A DNA stretch of 6,760 bases from Anaerobutyricum stercoris (GCA_019116455.1 DXBR01000120.1:1-6760), one strand, 5' to 3'. Positions 1 through 6,110 are shown, counted from the stretch's first letter. The notes: generated by a model from the letters alone, not told the origin. Translations and numbers: made by a program.

Positions 1-34
1 AAATCCCTATTCCAGAATCACCTCAGTAATTTAT

Positions 35-40
35 AAGGAG
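35..40 (+). promoter_or_regulatory. Ribosome binding site of the pyruvate kinase gene
   Basis: AAGGAG lies 6 nt before the ATG at 47 and fixes that start. The promoter itself must lie left of the window, since only 46 bases precede the gene and no -35/-10 pair is visible in them. Confidence 0.75.
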
Positions 41-46
41 TATACT

Positions 47-1081
47 ATGAGAAAAACATTGGAATTATATGGAACGCTCGGCCCGTCCGATCACTCCACA
101 GAGATATTAAATGATATGTTTCAGGCAGGTATGACAGGGCTTCGCCTGAATCTTTCCCATACTAACCTGGCGGACTGTGAACCGTGGCTTCATAATCTTT
201 ACGCCGTTGCAGAAAAAAGGCACATTGTACCTGACCTGCTGGTGGACCTGCAGGGACCGGAAGTCCGCATCGGAATCCTGAAGGAGCCTCTCCCGCTGTC
301 AGACGGCTGCACTGTGCGGCTTCGCCCAATCTCTGCCATGGCAGAAACTGCCATTCCGGTGCCTGAAGCTGTTTTTTCTTATTTGAAGGAAGGACAGACT
401 CTGCGCCTTGATGATGGAAATATCATTCTTACGGTAACTAAAGTCTTCCAAACGATGCCGGAAGCAGAGGCGGAGGTCAAAACAGGAGGTCTTCTCTCTT
501 CCAGAAAGAGTCTTGCCATCGATGGTGTTTCCGTCGAAATGCCAACCCTGACCGATCAGGATCTGGAAAATCTGAAAGTACTGCGCAAATACCGGGTGAC
601 CGGGGTTATGCTGCCCTTTGTGCGTGGCAGTGAAGATCTGTTAAATTTGAAACAGGCATTGATGAACTATCATCTGGCGCACATTCGAATCTTTGCCAAA
701 ATCGAAAACCGGCAGGGCGTGGAACAGCTTCCTTCCCTTCTGCCGCACTGCGACCAGATTGTCGTCGCCCGGGGCGATCTGGGAAATGCATACCCACTCT
801 CGAAGCTTCCTGCCGTCCAAAAACAGATTGCCCGCACCTGTCTGACTTTTAAAAAGCCATTTATGGTCGTCACCCAGATGCTGGCGTCCATGACGGAGCA
901 TCCCGTACCGACCAGGGCGGAAGTCAGCGATATTTTTAACGCTGTGCTTGACGGCGCGTCTTCTCTGATGCTCACCGGTGAGACCGCGGCAGGCCGCTAT
1001 CCTGTGGAAGCCATGCAGGTGCTGTCCGATACGTCCTTTGAGGCGCTGCGGTATCGCATGGAATCAAAGTTTTTCTTTTAA
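47..1081 (+). CDS. Compact pyruvate kinase-like protein lacking the C-terminal domain
   Basis: Pyruvate kinase family protein of 344 residues. The family transfers phosphate from phosphoenolpyruvate to ADP as the last step of glycolysis, in the cytosol. Visible family marks are the N-terminal RLNLSH motif (R33, N35, S37), the active-site segment AKIENRQG with the catalytic-type Lys218 and Glu220, VARGDLG with metal ligand Asp244, TQMLASM with Thr276, and PTRAEVSD (288-295) followed by LTGETAAGRYP. The B (lid) domain lies at about 71-168. Typical bacterial enzymes have about 470 or more residues; this one ends just after the TIM barrel, so the C-terminal allosteric/tetramer domain is absent. 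The usual DTKGPE motif reads DLQGPE (67-72), losing a conserved Lys. The ATG at 47 follows AAGGAG (35-40) at 6 nt spacing. The stop lies before a shared terminator. Fold assignment is firm; enzyme activity is likely but unproven. Confidence 0.88.
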   Translation: MRKTLELYGTLGPSDHSTEILNDMFQAGMTGLRLNLSHTNLADCEPWLHNLYAVAEKRHIVPDLLVDLQGPEVRIGILKEPLPLSDGCTVRLRPISAMAETAIPVPEAVFSYLKEGQTLRLDDGNIILTVTKVFQTMPEAEAEVKTGGLLSSRKSLAIDGVSVEMPTLTDQDLENLKVLRKYRVTGVMLPFVRGSEDLLNLKQALMNYHLAHIRIFAKIENRQGVEQLPSLLPHCDQIVVARGDLGNAYPLSKLPAVQKQIARTCLTFKKPFMVVTQMLASMTEHPVPTRAEVSDIFNAVLDGASSLMLTGETAAGRYPVEAMQVLSDTSFEALRYRMESKFFF

Positions 1082-1167
1082 TTCGGCGTTCCGCTCGCAG
1101 AATTTTCTCGCCTGATATGATTCCCACGCGGCGTTTTAACCGCCTGCAAAAGCAATGATCAATACAA

Positions 1168-1211
1168 AAAACCGAAGGATGCGATTTACCTGCCCGCTTT
1201 CCTTCGGTTTT
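1168..1211. terminator. Bidirectional rho-independent terminator between convergent genes
   Basis: A perfect 12-bp stem pairs 1168-1179 (AAAACCGAAGGA) with 1200-1211 (TCCTTCGGTTTT). The 20-nt loop can add a GCG/CGC pairing. The A-run on the left arm and T-run on the right arm give a U-tract in either direction. The hairpin lies between the end of the + strand pyruvate kinase gene and the end of the - strand vWA gene, the expected place for a shared terminator. The rest of 1082-1263 holds only a 10-bp direct repeat (TCTTTATTAT at 1219 and 1233) and no gene. Confidence 0.82.
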
Positions 1212-1263
1212 CCTGTTATCTTTATTATAATGTCTTTATTATGTCTTCCGTATACGATCGCCT

Positions 1264-2919
1264 TTATTGTCTCAGCCACTCTTTCATAGCGTTCAGATCA
1301 TCAAAAATCTGCGTGTTTTTTCCGGCAACGCCGGTTGACTCCACTGCCAGCTCATTGCCGTAGGCGTCTTCCAGATTGGCGTTTACCAGACCGTAATATC
1401 CGTTGTGGCTCCATACACCGTCGCTGCCCCTTCTCAGATAAATGGTATTGATATTGGCGGTCTTTCCACCTTCGTAAATGATCTTACCTTTTCTTGCAAG
1501 ATATGGCACAAAATATGCGTAGGTAATATTATCGCCGGTGCAGGCCATGGTACGGGAATAGCTGCCGTCCAGATTCTTTCTGACGTACACCGCGCATTTC
1601 CTGATAACCGCCTCTTCATTGGTAATCAGACGGATACCGTACTCGTCAATCTTCTTATCCCCGTATTTGGATTTCTGTACATTTACCATGAAATACTGGG
1701 AATAGGTCGGATGTTTGATAATTACATTGACGATGCAGGTGGCTTTTTTATTGCCAACTTTAGCAGTAACCTTTACCTGACCCGGGCTGACGCCGGTCAC
1801 CTTGCCTTTTTTATTGACTTTTGCCACTTTATTATTGGAAGACTTCCATTTTATCTTCTTGTTCTTTCCCTTCACCGTGGCTTTCAGCTTTACTTTCTGC
1901 CCCACATAGATGGTGATGTTCGACTGACTCAGCCGGATGGAAGACTTCGATGTCTTTTCCTTTCTGACCGGCTGTGGCTCATTTTTGGTAGTCTTCCGAA
2001 TCTTATTGGCAATCTTCCGGAACACCCTGTCAATATCCTTCGGCTTTCTCACTATGTAATAGCGGTTCTTTGAAGCCAGATCCCGCATCAGCTTCTTGCC
2101 AAACTTCAGATCCTTTCCTTCGGAATTATGGAAAAATCCCAGGGCGTATATGAAATAGTTCTTCGCTTTCATCTTCACATCCGTCTTATAAACGGCGTTG
2201 GCGTATTTATAGAACTTATGATTTTTTGCCTTATATCTTCCCTTGGCCGCTTTCGCGCCGTCCTCCGGCAGACCGTCGGAGCAAAGCACCACATTTTTTA
2301 TGACCTTATCGCCGCCCTTCACGCCGCCAAGAAGCTTGTCGGCCTGCTGAAAAGCCTGATTCATATTGGTGCCGCCCTTTGCCTTCATGCCGTTGATGGC
2401 CTTCGCCAACTGGTCGTACTGTTTGGTAAAATCGCAGATAATCTTTGCCTGGGTACTTAAACTGACCAGTGCGAAATAATTATCCCCGTCGGCATTCAGC
2501 ACTGTCCGGCAGAAACGCTTGGCTGCCTCCTTCTCCCGCTTCAGCGCCTTCCCTCTGACGCTGCCCGAAGCGTCAAGGATCAGGACATTATACCGGGTGG
2601 TGGTCTTCACCGTTTTTTCCACCACGGAGACCAGACACTCCACACTGACCCCGTTCATCATACCCGTTATCACCGCAGAACCTTTGCCCTTTGCCGTCAC
2701 GAGACCTTTCTGATCTACCACGGCCACAGAGGTGTCCGAACTGGCCCACGCCTGCGCATTACTCACAATACTGTCCACCGTGACATACAGCTGATGGGTC
2801 TCTCCTACTTCCAGAGTGACGCTGTTTTTGCTGATACTGATTCGCGCCGCGCTGGCCGGAACTGCCGCCACAAACAACAGCACAAAAGCCAGAAACAACG
2901 CACCGATTCGTTTCTTCAT
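1264..2919 (-). CDS. Secreted protein with a vWA domain between two bacterial Ig-like (Big_2) domains
   Basis: Exported protein of 551 residues. A Sec signal peptide is clear: MKKR, a hydrophobic core to about residue 20, then an ASA cleavage site at 22-24. Mature domains in order are a Big_2-like Ig fold (about 27-100), a von Willebrand A domain (about 109-310), a second Big_2-like domain (about 327-400, very Lys-rich), and a C-terminal region (about 404-551) that I do not recognise. The vWA metal site (MIDAS) is intact: DASGS (D116, S118, S120), T184 in GGTNM and D215 in CSDG, so metal-dependent ligand binding is plausible. There is no LPXTG motif, lipobox or C-terminal membrane segment, so anchoring is unclear and the protein may be released. 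The ATG at 2919 follows GGAGGG (2925-2930) at 5 nt. It is monocistronic with its own promoter. A role in adhesion or matrix binding is inferred from domain type only. Confidence 0.88.
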   Translation of the reverse strand: MKKRIGALFLAFVLLFVAAVPASAARISISKNSVTLEVGETHQLYVTVDSIVSNAQAWASSDTSVAVVDQKGLVTAKGKGSAVITGMMNGVSVECLVSVVEKTVKTTTRYNVLILDASGSVRGKALKREKEAAKRFCRTVLNADGDNYFALVSLSTQAKIICDFTKQYDQLAKAINGMKAKGGTNMNQAFQQADKLLGGVKGGDKVIKNVVLCSDGLPEDGAKAAKGRYKAKNHKFYKYANAVYKTDVKMKAKNYFIYALGFFHNSEGKDLKFGKKLMRDLASKNRYYIVRKPKDIDRVFRKIANKIRKTTKNEPQPVRKEKTSKSSIRLSQSNITIYVGQKVKLKATVKGKNKKIKWKSSNNKVAKVNKKGKVTGVSPGQVKVTAKVGNKKATCIVNVIIKHPTYSQYFMVNVQKSKYGDKKIDEYGIRLITNEEAVIRKCAVYVRKNLDGSYSRTMACTGDNITYAYFVPYLARKGKIIYEGGKTANINTIYLRRGSDGVWSHNGYYGLVNANLEDAYGNELAVESTGVAGKNTQIFDDLNAMKEWLRQ

Positions 2920-2941
2920 ACCATCCCTCCCCGCATAATCC

Positions 2942-2958
2942 TGAACACAAAATGTTCA
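2942..2958. promoter_or_regulatory. Inverted repeat in the leader of the vWA gene, possible operator
   Basis: TGAACA-N5-TGTTCA is a perfect 6-bp dyad. It lies just downstream of the predicted transcription start (about 2962) and ahead of the ribosome site (2925-2930). That position suits a repressor operator or a small leader hairpin. No matching copy was seen elsewhere in the window. Confidence 0.4.
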
Positions 2959-2968
2959 CATTTTCTTT

Positions 2969-2997
2969 ATTATAAAAAAATATGCCGGGAGAATCAA
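2969..2997 (-). promoter_or_regulatory. Sigma-A type promoter of the vWA gene
   Basis: On the minus strand, TTGATT (2992-2997) and a perfect TATAAT (2969-2974) are separated by 17 bp. Transcription should start near 2962, giving a leader of about 40 nt. The surrounding DNA is AT-rich, so chance matches are more likely than usual, but the spacing and position relative to the gene are ideal. Confidence 0.7.
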
Positions 2998-3004
2998 CTA
3001 TTTT

Positions 3005-3032
3005 TTGACTTTTTTTGTATATTTTTTATAAT
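3005..3032 (+). promoter_or_regulatory. Candidate + strand promoter with no downstream gene
   Basis: TTGACT (3005-3010) and TATAAT (3027-3032) are separated by 16 bp on the + strand, pointing away from the vWA promoter with only 7 bp between the two -35 boxes. A transcript would start near 3039 and run antisense through the DUF4250 gene. I see no convincing + strand coding region there. The DNA is a T-rich tract, so this could be a chance match. Confidence 0.35.
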
Positions 3033-3077
3033 TGCAGACTGTTATCATCCACAATATGCACACACTTTATCCGTCGG

Positions 3078-3254
3078 CTAAATAAACTTATTCAATTCTT
3101 TATTATATTCAAATCCCGCCGCGCGAAGCGTTTCCTCCAGCTCCTGCTGCGAGAGGTTCATGTCCTCGCACATAGCTTCCAGAGAGCTGTAATAATCCCG
3201 CAGTTTTGTGTTGACGACACTGTAGAGCATCATCGGGTCTTTTGGCAAATCCAT
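3078..3254 (-). CDS. DUF4250 family small protein
   Basis: A 58-residue protein matching my recollection of the DUF4250 family, short Clostridia proteins that open with M-x-L-P-x-D-P-M-M-L followed by SVVNTKLRD. Here the N terminus reads MDLPKDPMMLYSVVNTKLRD, and the C-terminal half has a predicted helix with LSQQELEETLRAAGF. Function is unknown. It has no signal peptide or membrane segment, so it is probably cytosolic; the second half could form a small helix-turn-helix, which is a guess from spacing only. The frame is open upstream to 3314, but the ATG at 3254 is preferred because GGAAGGAA (3261-3268) sits 6 nt before it and the family starts there. It follows the ABC permease gene after 66 bp, with a possible promoter of its own between them. 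Confidence 0.8.
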   Translation of the reverse strand: MDLPKDPMMLYSVVNTKLRDYYSSLEAMCEDMNLSQQELEETLRAAGFEYNKELNKFI

Positions 3255-3260
3255 AACTGA

Positions 3261-3268
3261 TTCCTTCC
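3261..3268 (-). promoter_or_regulatory. Ribosome binding site fixing the DUF4250 start
   Basis: GGAAGGAA on the minus strand lies 6 nt before the ATG at 3254. It rules in that start over the longer upstream reading, which has no comparable site. Confidence 0.65.
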
Positions 3269-3284
3269 TTTGCTTTATTATCTT

Positions 3285-3313
3285 ATCATACCCTAAAATC
3301 GTCTGTCCGTCCA
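3285..3313 (-). promoter_or_regulatory. Possible promoter of the DUF4250 gene
   Basis: On the minus strand, TGGACG (3308-3313, 4 of 6 consensus bases) and TATGAT (3285-3290, 5 of 6) are 17 bp apart, in the short gap after the permease stop codon. No terminator hairpin is visible in that gap, so read-through from the ABC operon is an alternative or additional source of transcription. Confidence 0.38.
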
Positions 3314-3320
3314 ACGAAAG

Positions 3321-3965
3321 TTATGCATATTTTCTCTCAAAGAAAACCGTCGACACCCCATACGACGCCGCAAATAAAAAAATAACTCCTGCAAATCCTA
3401 CCACCATACTCAAATCAAAATGATTTACTACAAATCCCATGACTGCATTTCCGGTCAGTCTCGACCAGAGCCCCAATCCGATCAATATGATTATGAGAAT
3501 GAACATCACGGCAAAACCCGCGTTGACTCCCAGCAGATAATTGGACGGCAGAATAAAGGATTGGAACAGGAGTACAACGCAGAAGGAAACCGCAGATAAA
3601 AACAGATAAAATCCAAACCGGTACGACGGAAAACAGAAATACGTCACCGTATTGACCAGCAGCGCCAGGCAGAAACCGGCGGCCGCCGCTGCTGCCGCAA
3701 AAGCATACCGGCTTCCCACGATCTGTTTTTTTGATACCGGCAGTGCCACCGCGTATTTTCCCCATTTCCACTGTTCATCGCAGTTGATAACGGTGATGAG
3801 CATAGACGCCGCCTCCAGAGGAATCAGAAGCAGACTGATGTACAGGGCTGCCGCTCCCCGGAGAATCAGCATGAGAATGACAACGATTCCCAGATCCATC
3901 CACACCCGGAACATACCGTATTTTTTCTTTATGGTCAGAAAATCTTTCATCAATAATCCCTTCAC
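3321..3965 (-). CDS. ABC-2 type transporter permease (ABC2_membrane_5-like)
   Basis: Integral membrane protein of 214 residues, the likely channel-forming partner of the ATPase encoded just upstream. About six membrane segments can be read, near 20-35, 40-60, 86-107, 117-139, 146-168 and 186-207. The cytosolic loop after the second segment has D63-E-Q-W-K-W-G-K-Y followed by LPVSKKQIV, a hallmark of this small ABC-2 permease family. A run of seven Ala (90-96) lies in the third segment. The start is GTG at 3965, overlapping the ATPase stop by 4 bp, with AGGGGG (3973-3978) 7 nt before it. Homologues typically begin MKGLL-x-KD, which supports this start; an ATG five codons later with AAGGGA before it is possible. 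The substrate is not evident. Confidence 0.85.
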   Translation of the reverse strand: MKGLLMKDFLTIKKKYGMFRVWMDLGIVVILMLILRGAAALYISLLLIPLEAASMLITVINCDEQWKWGKYAVALPVSKKQIVGSRYAFAAAAAAAGFCLALLVNTVTYFCFPSYRFGFYLFLSAVSFCVVLLFQSFILPSNYLLGVNAGFAVMFILIIILIGLGLWSRLTGNAVMGFVVNHFDLSMVVGFAGVIFLFAASYGVSTVFFERKYA

Positions 3966-4825
3966 TGCATTTCCCCCTTTACATAAAACAGCATGATCTC
4001 CTCGATGGAAGCCGGGCCTACGATAGCGTCCGGATACTGCCTCCCGGCCTTTTGCCGATTCTTCACCAACACCTGATATTGATATTCGCTCCGGCGGTAT
4101 GCGATAATCTCCGACCGGTCCAGAGCGTCAAACACTGCCGCCCCGCAGGTCAGCACACCGTATTCATCGATCAGCGTATCCTTTTCATGGGTGAACACCA
4201 TCTTTCCTTTATGAAGAAATGTGATGTAATCCGCCACTTTCTCCAGATCGCTGATGATGTGGGAGGACACCAGCACCGAATGGCTCTCGTCCTGCACAAA
4301 ATCCATGAGCATATCAAGGACGTCATCCCGGATGACCGGGTCCAGGCCGCTGGTCGCCTCGTCGAGAATCAGCAGTTCCGCTCCATGGGAGAGCGCAGCC
4401 GCAAAGGCAAGCTTTACTTTCATTCCTTTTGAAAAATCTTTAATCTTCTTGTTTTTCGGCAGCTCAAACTGTTCGAGAAACTGCCGGTAGCTCTTCCAGT
4501 TCCAGCGTGAATAAATACCGGACAGAAATGTACCGATCTCCTCCGGCGTGAAAATGTCCGGAAAATGATTCTCGTCAAAAACAATTCCAATCTTGTCTTT
4601 GACGGCAATCTCTTCTGCCGTGTGATCCTTTCCAAAAATCCGTATTTCTCCCGCACTTTTTTCTGTTTCGTTTAATATGCAGTTGATCGTTGTGGACTTC
4701 CCGGCCCCGTTTTCCCCAATCAGTCCCATGATCACACCCCGAGGCAGAGAAAAACTGATATCGTCAAGAACAAAATCTCCGTAATCTTTTGATAAATGCT
4801 TCACTTCCAAAATGTTTTCAGTCAT
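3962..4825 (-). CDS. ABC transporter ATP-binding protein, YtrB-like
   Basis: Cytosolic ATPase of 287 residues that would power the ABC-2 permease. Motifs in order are Walker A GENGAGKST (37-45), signature region FSKGM (131-135, in place of the canonical LSGGQ), Walker B ELLILDE (150-156) followed by the D-loop SGLD, and the switch His in VSSHI (H189). At the Q-loop position the sequence reads IVFDEN (81-86), so the usual Gln is replaced by an acidic pair. From memory, both departures are common in ATPases paired with GntR/YtrA repressors. The last roughly 75 residues are a helper domain beyond the nucleotide-binding core. The ATG at 4825 follows GGAGGAGG (4831-4838) at 5 nt, directly after the GntR stop. 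It overlaps the permease start by 4 bp, indicating translational coupling. Direction of transport is most likely export, by family. Confidence 0.9.
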   Translation of the reverse strand: MTENILEVKHLSKDYGDFVLDDISFSLPRGVIMGLIGENGAGKSTTINCILNETEKSAGEIRIFGKDHTAEEIAVKDKIGIVFDENHFPDIFTPEEIGTFLSGIYSRWNWKSYRQFLEQFELPKNKKIKDFSKGMKVKLAFAAALSHGAELLILDEATSGLDPVIRDDVLDMLMDFVQDESHSVLVSSHIISDLEKVADYITFLHKGKMVFTHEKDTLIDEYGVLTCGAAVFDALDRSEIIAYRRSEYQYQVLVKNRQKAGRQYPDAIVGPASIEEIMLFYVKGEMQ

Positions 4826-5203
4826 CTATTCCTCCTCCTGATACATCAGTGTCAACAAATCAATCAGTTTATCAAGAGCAATCCCGCTGGCGCGGGCAAT
4901 CTCAATCGCTTCCCCAAACCTCTCCTCGATTCTTTTCTGCTGTTCTTCCAGATAAAAATCCTGATTCTGTGCCGATACATAGCAGCCCTTTCCGGCAGTC
5001 GTCTCGATAAATCCATCTTCCTGAAGGACCGCATAGGCCTTCTGCACGGTCAATATACTGATATGGAGAGATCTGGCCAGGGAACGCACAGACGGAATCG
5101 AATCGCCCGCCTTTAGTTCTCCGCTGATAATCGCCGCCTTTATCTGCGATGCAATCTGTTCATATAAAGGCTTGCTGCTCTTATTGCTCACGACAATCTC
5201 CAA
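4826..5203 (-). CDS. GntR family repressor, YtrA subfamily
   Basis: DNA-binding regulator of 125 residues and first gene of the ABC operon. The N-terminal winged helix-turn-helix (about 10-78) shows KPLYEQI, the GDSIPSVRSLA segment, LTVQKAYAVLQ and the wing GKGCYV. The short C-terminal tail (about 80-125) is all helical and lacks the FadR or UTRA ligand domain, typical of YtrA-type members that dimerise through a small tail and repress their own operon. The start chosen is TTG at 5203: GAGGTGA (5211-5217) sits 7 nt before it, and family members begin at this point (MEIVVSN then KPLYEQI). A GTG at 5221 in the same frame would add six residues but has no ribosome site. The stop codon abuts the ATPase ATG. 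An operator-like dyad lies just upstream. The inducing signal is unknown; in Bacillus the related system responds to cell-wall-active peptides. Confidence 0.88.
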   Translation of the reverse strand: MEIVVSNKSSKPLYEQIASQIKAAIISGELKAGDSIPSVRSLARSLHISILTVQKAYAVLQEDGFIETTAGKGCYVSAQNQDFYLEEQQKRIEERFGEAIEIARASGIALDKLIDLLTLMYQEEE

Positions 5204-5210
5204 AATATCA

Positions 5211-5217
5211 TCACCTC
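5211..5217 (-). promoter_or_regulatory. Ribosome binding site deciding a TTG start for gntR
   Basis: GAGGTGA on the minus strand is a 7-base match to the anti-Shine-Dalgarno complement and lies 7 nt before TTG at 5203. It also lies inside the reading frame if the GTG at 5221 were used, which argues against that longer start. Confidence 0.6.
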
Positions 5218-5231
5218 TCACACCGTTTTAT

Positions 5232-5256
5232 ACTGTATCATATATACAAGTACAGT
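5232..5256. promoter_or_regulatory. Probable GntR/YtrA autorepressor operator
   Basis: ACTGTA-N13-TACAGT is a perfect 6-bp dyad of 25 bp. A second, nested dyad, TGTAT-N5-ATACA, lies at 5234-5248. The site overlaps the -10 region and covers the predicted transcription start of the gntR-ABC operon, so bound repressor would block RNA polymerase. The half-site and 13-bp spacing resemble the AGTGTA-N13-TACACT operator that I recall for Bacillus subtilis YtrA. Assignment to this GntR protein is by position and that resemblance. Confidence 0.65.
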
Positions 5257-5282
5257 TTATAACACCACAGGTCAGTTGTCAA
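5254..5282 (-). promoter_or_regulatory. Promoter of the gntR-ABC operon
   Basis: A perfect TTGACA (5277-5282, minus strand) is followed after 17 bp by TAAACT (5254-5259); TATAAA at 5256-5261 with a 15-bp gap is the other reading of the -10. Transcription should begin near 5247, inside the operator dyad, leaving a leader of about 44 nt to the TTG start. Confidence 0.6.
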
Positions 5283-5321
5283 TATGGAATTCCAGCAAAA
5301 TTTCTTATGAAACAAAAAGAG

Positions 5322-5349
5322 CCTCCCGCTGCGCTTAAACAACGGGAGG
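5322..5349 (-). terminator. Terminator between tetR and the gntR operon
   Basis: A 7-bp GC-rich stem pairs 5322-5328 (CCTCCCG) with 5343-5349 (CGGGAGG) around a 14-nt loop. In minus-strand transcription it is followed by CTCTTTTTGTTTC, a good U-tract. It would end tetR transcription before the gntR promoter. Confidence 0.65.
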
Positions 5350-5378
5350 ACATCTCCTTAACGGAAGAACATCTCCTT
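5350..5378. repeat. Short direct repeat between the two hairpins
   Basis: ACATCTCCTT occurs at 5350-5359 and again at 5369-5378, 19 bp apart start to start, about two helical turns. On the minus strand each copy reads AAGGAGATGT. It is too short to call a mobile remnant; a protein binding pair or chance are both possible. Confidence 0.35.
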
Positions 5379-5391
5379 TTAATGTGAAAGC

Positions 5392-5411
5392 AAAATGCTG
5401 TGAAGCATTTT
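5392..5411. terminator. Second hairpin after tetR, likely bidirectional terminator
   Basis: An 8-bp perfect stem (AAAATGCT with AGCATTTT) has a 4-nt loop that reads GTGA, a GNRA-type tetraloop, on the + strand. On the + strand a run of seven T follows (about 5413-5419); on the minus strand TTTTGCTTT follows. It lies 54 bases after the tetR stop and makes a tandem pair with the 5322-5349 hairpin. No + strand gene that would need it is visible. Confidence 0.5.
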
Positions 5412-5465
5412 CTTTTTTTAATTATTCTCAATTATCTTTTCGTCTGAACTGTCTCTTCTTCCGGA

Positions 5466-6104
5466 TCAGCCCTGCTTCTCGAAGAAAAAGAGCATCTTCA
5501 TGACAAAAGACTTCGTAATCTCATATACCGAATACTGCGCATAGTCCACATGAGCAATCTCCATAGCCTGTTTCTGTTTCTCCGTGGCCGTAGTATAAGG
5601 ATAGATTCCGAACAGAAATGGAAAAAATGCATAGAGGAACTCCTGCATATCATTCACGCTCATATGCGGGAAGAACTTCTCCAGGCAGCAGGTAATGGTC
5701 CGCATGGCTTTTGCGTACACTGTTTTAAAGGACACCAGATTCTCCAGGCGGCTGTTGCCTTCCATATCATAAAGGTTCATGGACATGAGCTTAAGCATCG
5801 TACCCCGTCTCTCCAGCGTGACGGCAAGCTCATGGGCAAACTCTACGGCTGTCAGAGATTCATTCTGATGAATAATCGCCTCCAGATCGGCAATCCACGC
5901 TTCATGCTCGCGCTGTAAAAGAGCCAGAAAAATCTCTTCTTTTGTCTGAAAATAATTATAAATGGAGGTACGGGTAAAAGAAGTCTTCTCTCCGATATCC
6001 CTGATGGTGATATCTTTAAATCCCATAGTCTCATAAAGTGACGCACAGGCGTTTACAATCTCTTCTTTTCTTGCATTGGTCAATTCTTCTGAACCCTTTG
6101 GCAT
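5466..6104 (-). CDS. TetR family transcriptional regulator
   Basis: DNA-binding regulator of 212 residues, expected to act as a ligand-responsive dimer. The TetR_N helix-turn-helix is complete: a first helix with ARKEEIVNACASLYE, then ITIRDIGEKTSFTRTSIYNYF (about 32-52) followed by TKEEIFLALL. The C-terminal part (about 65-212) is all helical, with aromatic stretches such as FLYAFFPFLFGIYPY, suiting a hydrophobic ligand pocket and dimer face. The ATG at 6104 is chosen: GAGGAA (6111-6116) lies 6 nt before it. An ATG at 6128 in frame has no ribosome site and would lie only about 5 nt from the predicted transcription start. The gene is monocistronic, with two hairpins after it. Its regulon is not visible; neither neighbour is obviously its target. 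Upstream lies the end of a TnpB element. Confidence 0.88.
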   Translation of the reverse strand: MPKGSEELTNARKEEIVNACASLYETMGFKDITIRDIGEKTSFTRTSIYNYFQTKEEIFLALLQREHEAWIADLEAIIHQNESLTAVEFAHELAVTLERRGTMLKLMSMNLYDMEGNSRLENLVSFKTVYAKAMRTITCCLEKFFPHMSVNDMQEFLYAFFPFLFGIYPYTTATEKQKQAMEIAHVDYAQYSVYEITKSFVMKMLFFFEKQG

Positions 6105-6110
6105 AACTAT

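Noticed and set aside
1125..1146. Possible separate terminator hairpin (GCGG/CCGC) just after the pyruvate kinase gene
   Set aside because: Only about four base pairs form and no T-run follows; the 12-bp hairpin at 1168-1211 is far better.
1219..1242. Promoter-like TATAAT at 1226-1231 (and on the other strand at 1224-1229)
   Set aside because: No acceptable -35 box at 16-18 bp on either strand; the hexamers come from a small TCTTTATTAT direct repeat.
1405..2073. Long + strand open frame (222 codons) opposite the vWA gene
   Set aside because: It is the reverse complement of a gene with signal peptide, MIDAS and ribosome site; the frame has no ribosome site or recognisable domain and its peptide looks like an antisense translation.
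5204..5221. GTG at 5221 as the gntR start
   Set aside because: No ribosome site precedes it, and a strong GAGGTGA lies downstream at the right distance from TTG 5203, where the family normally begins.
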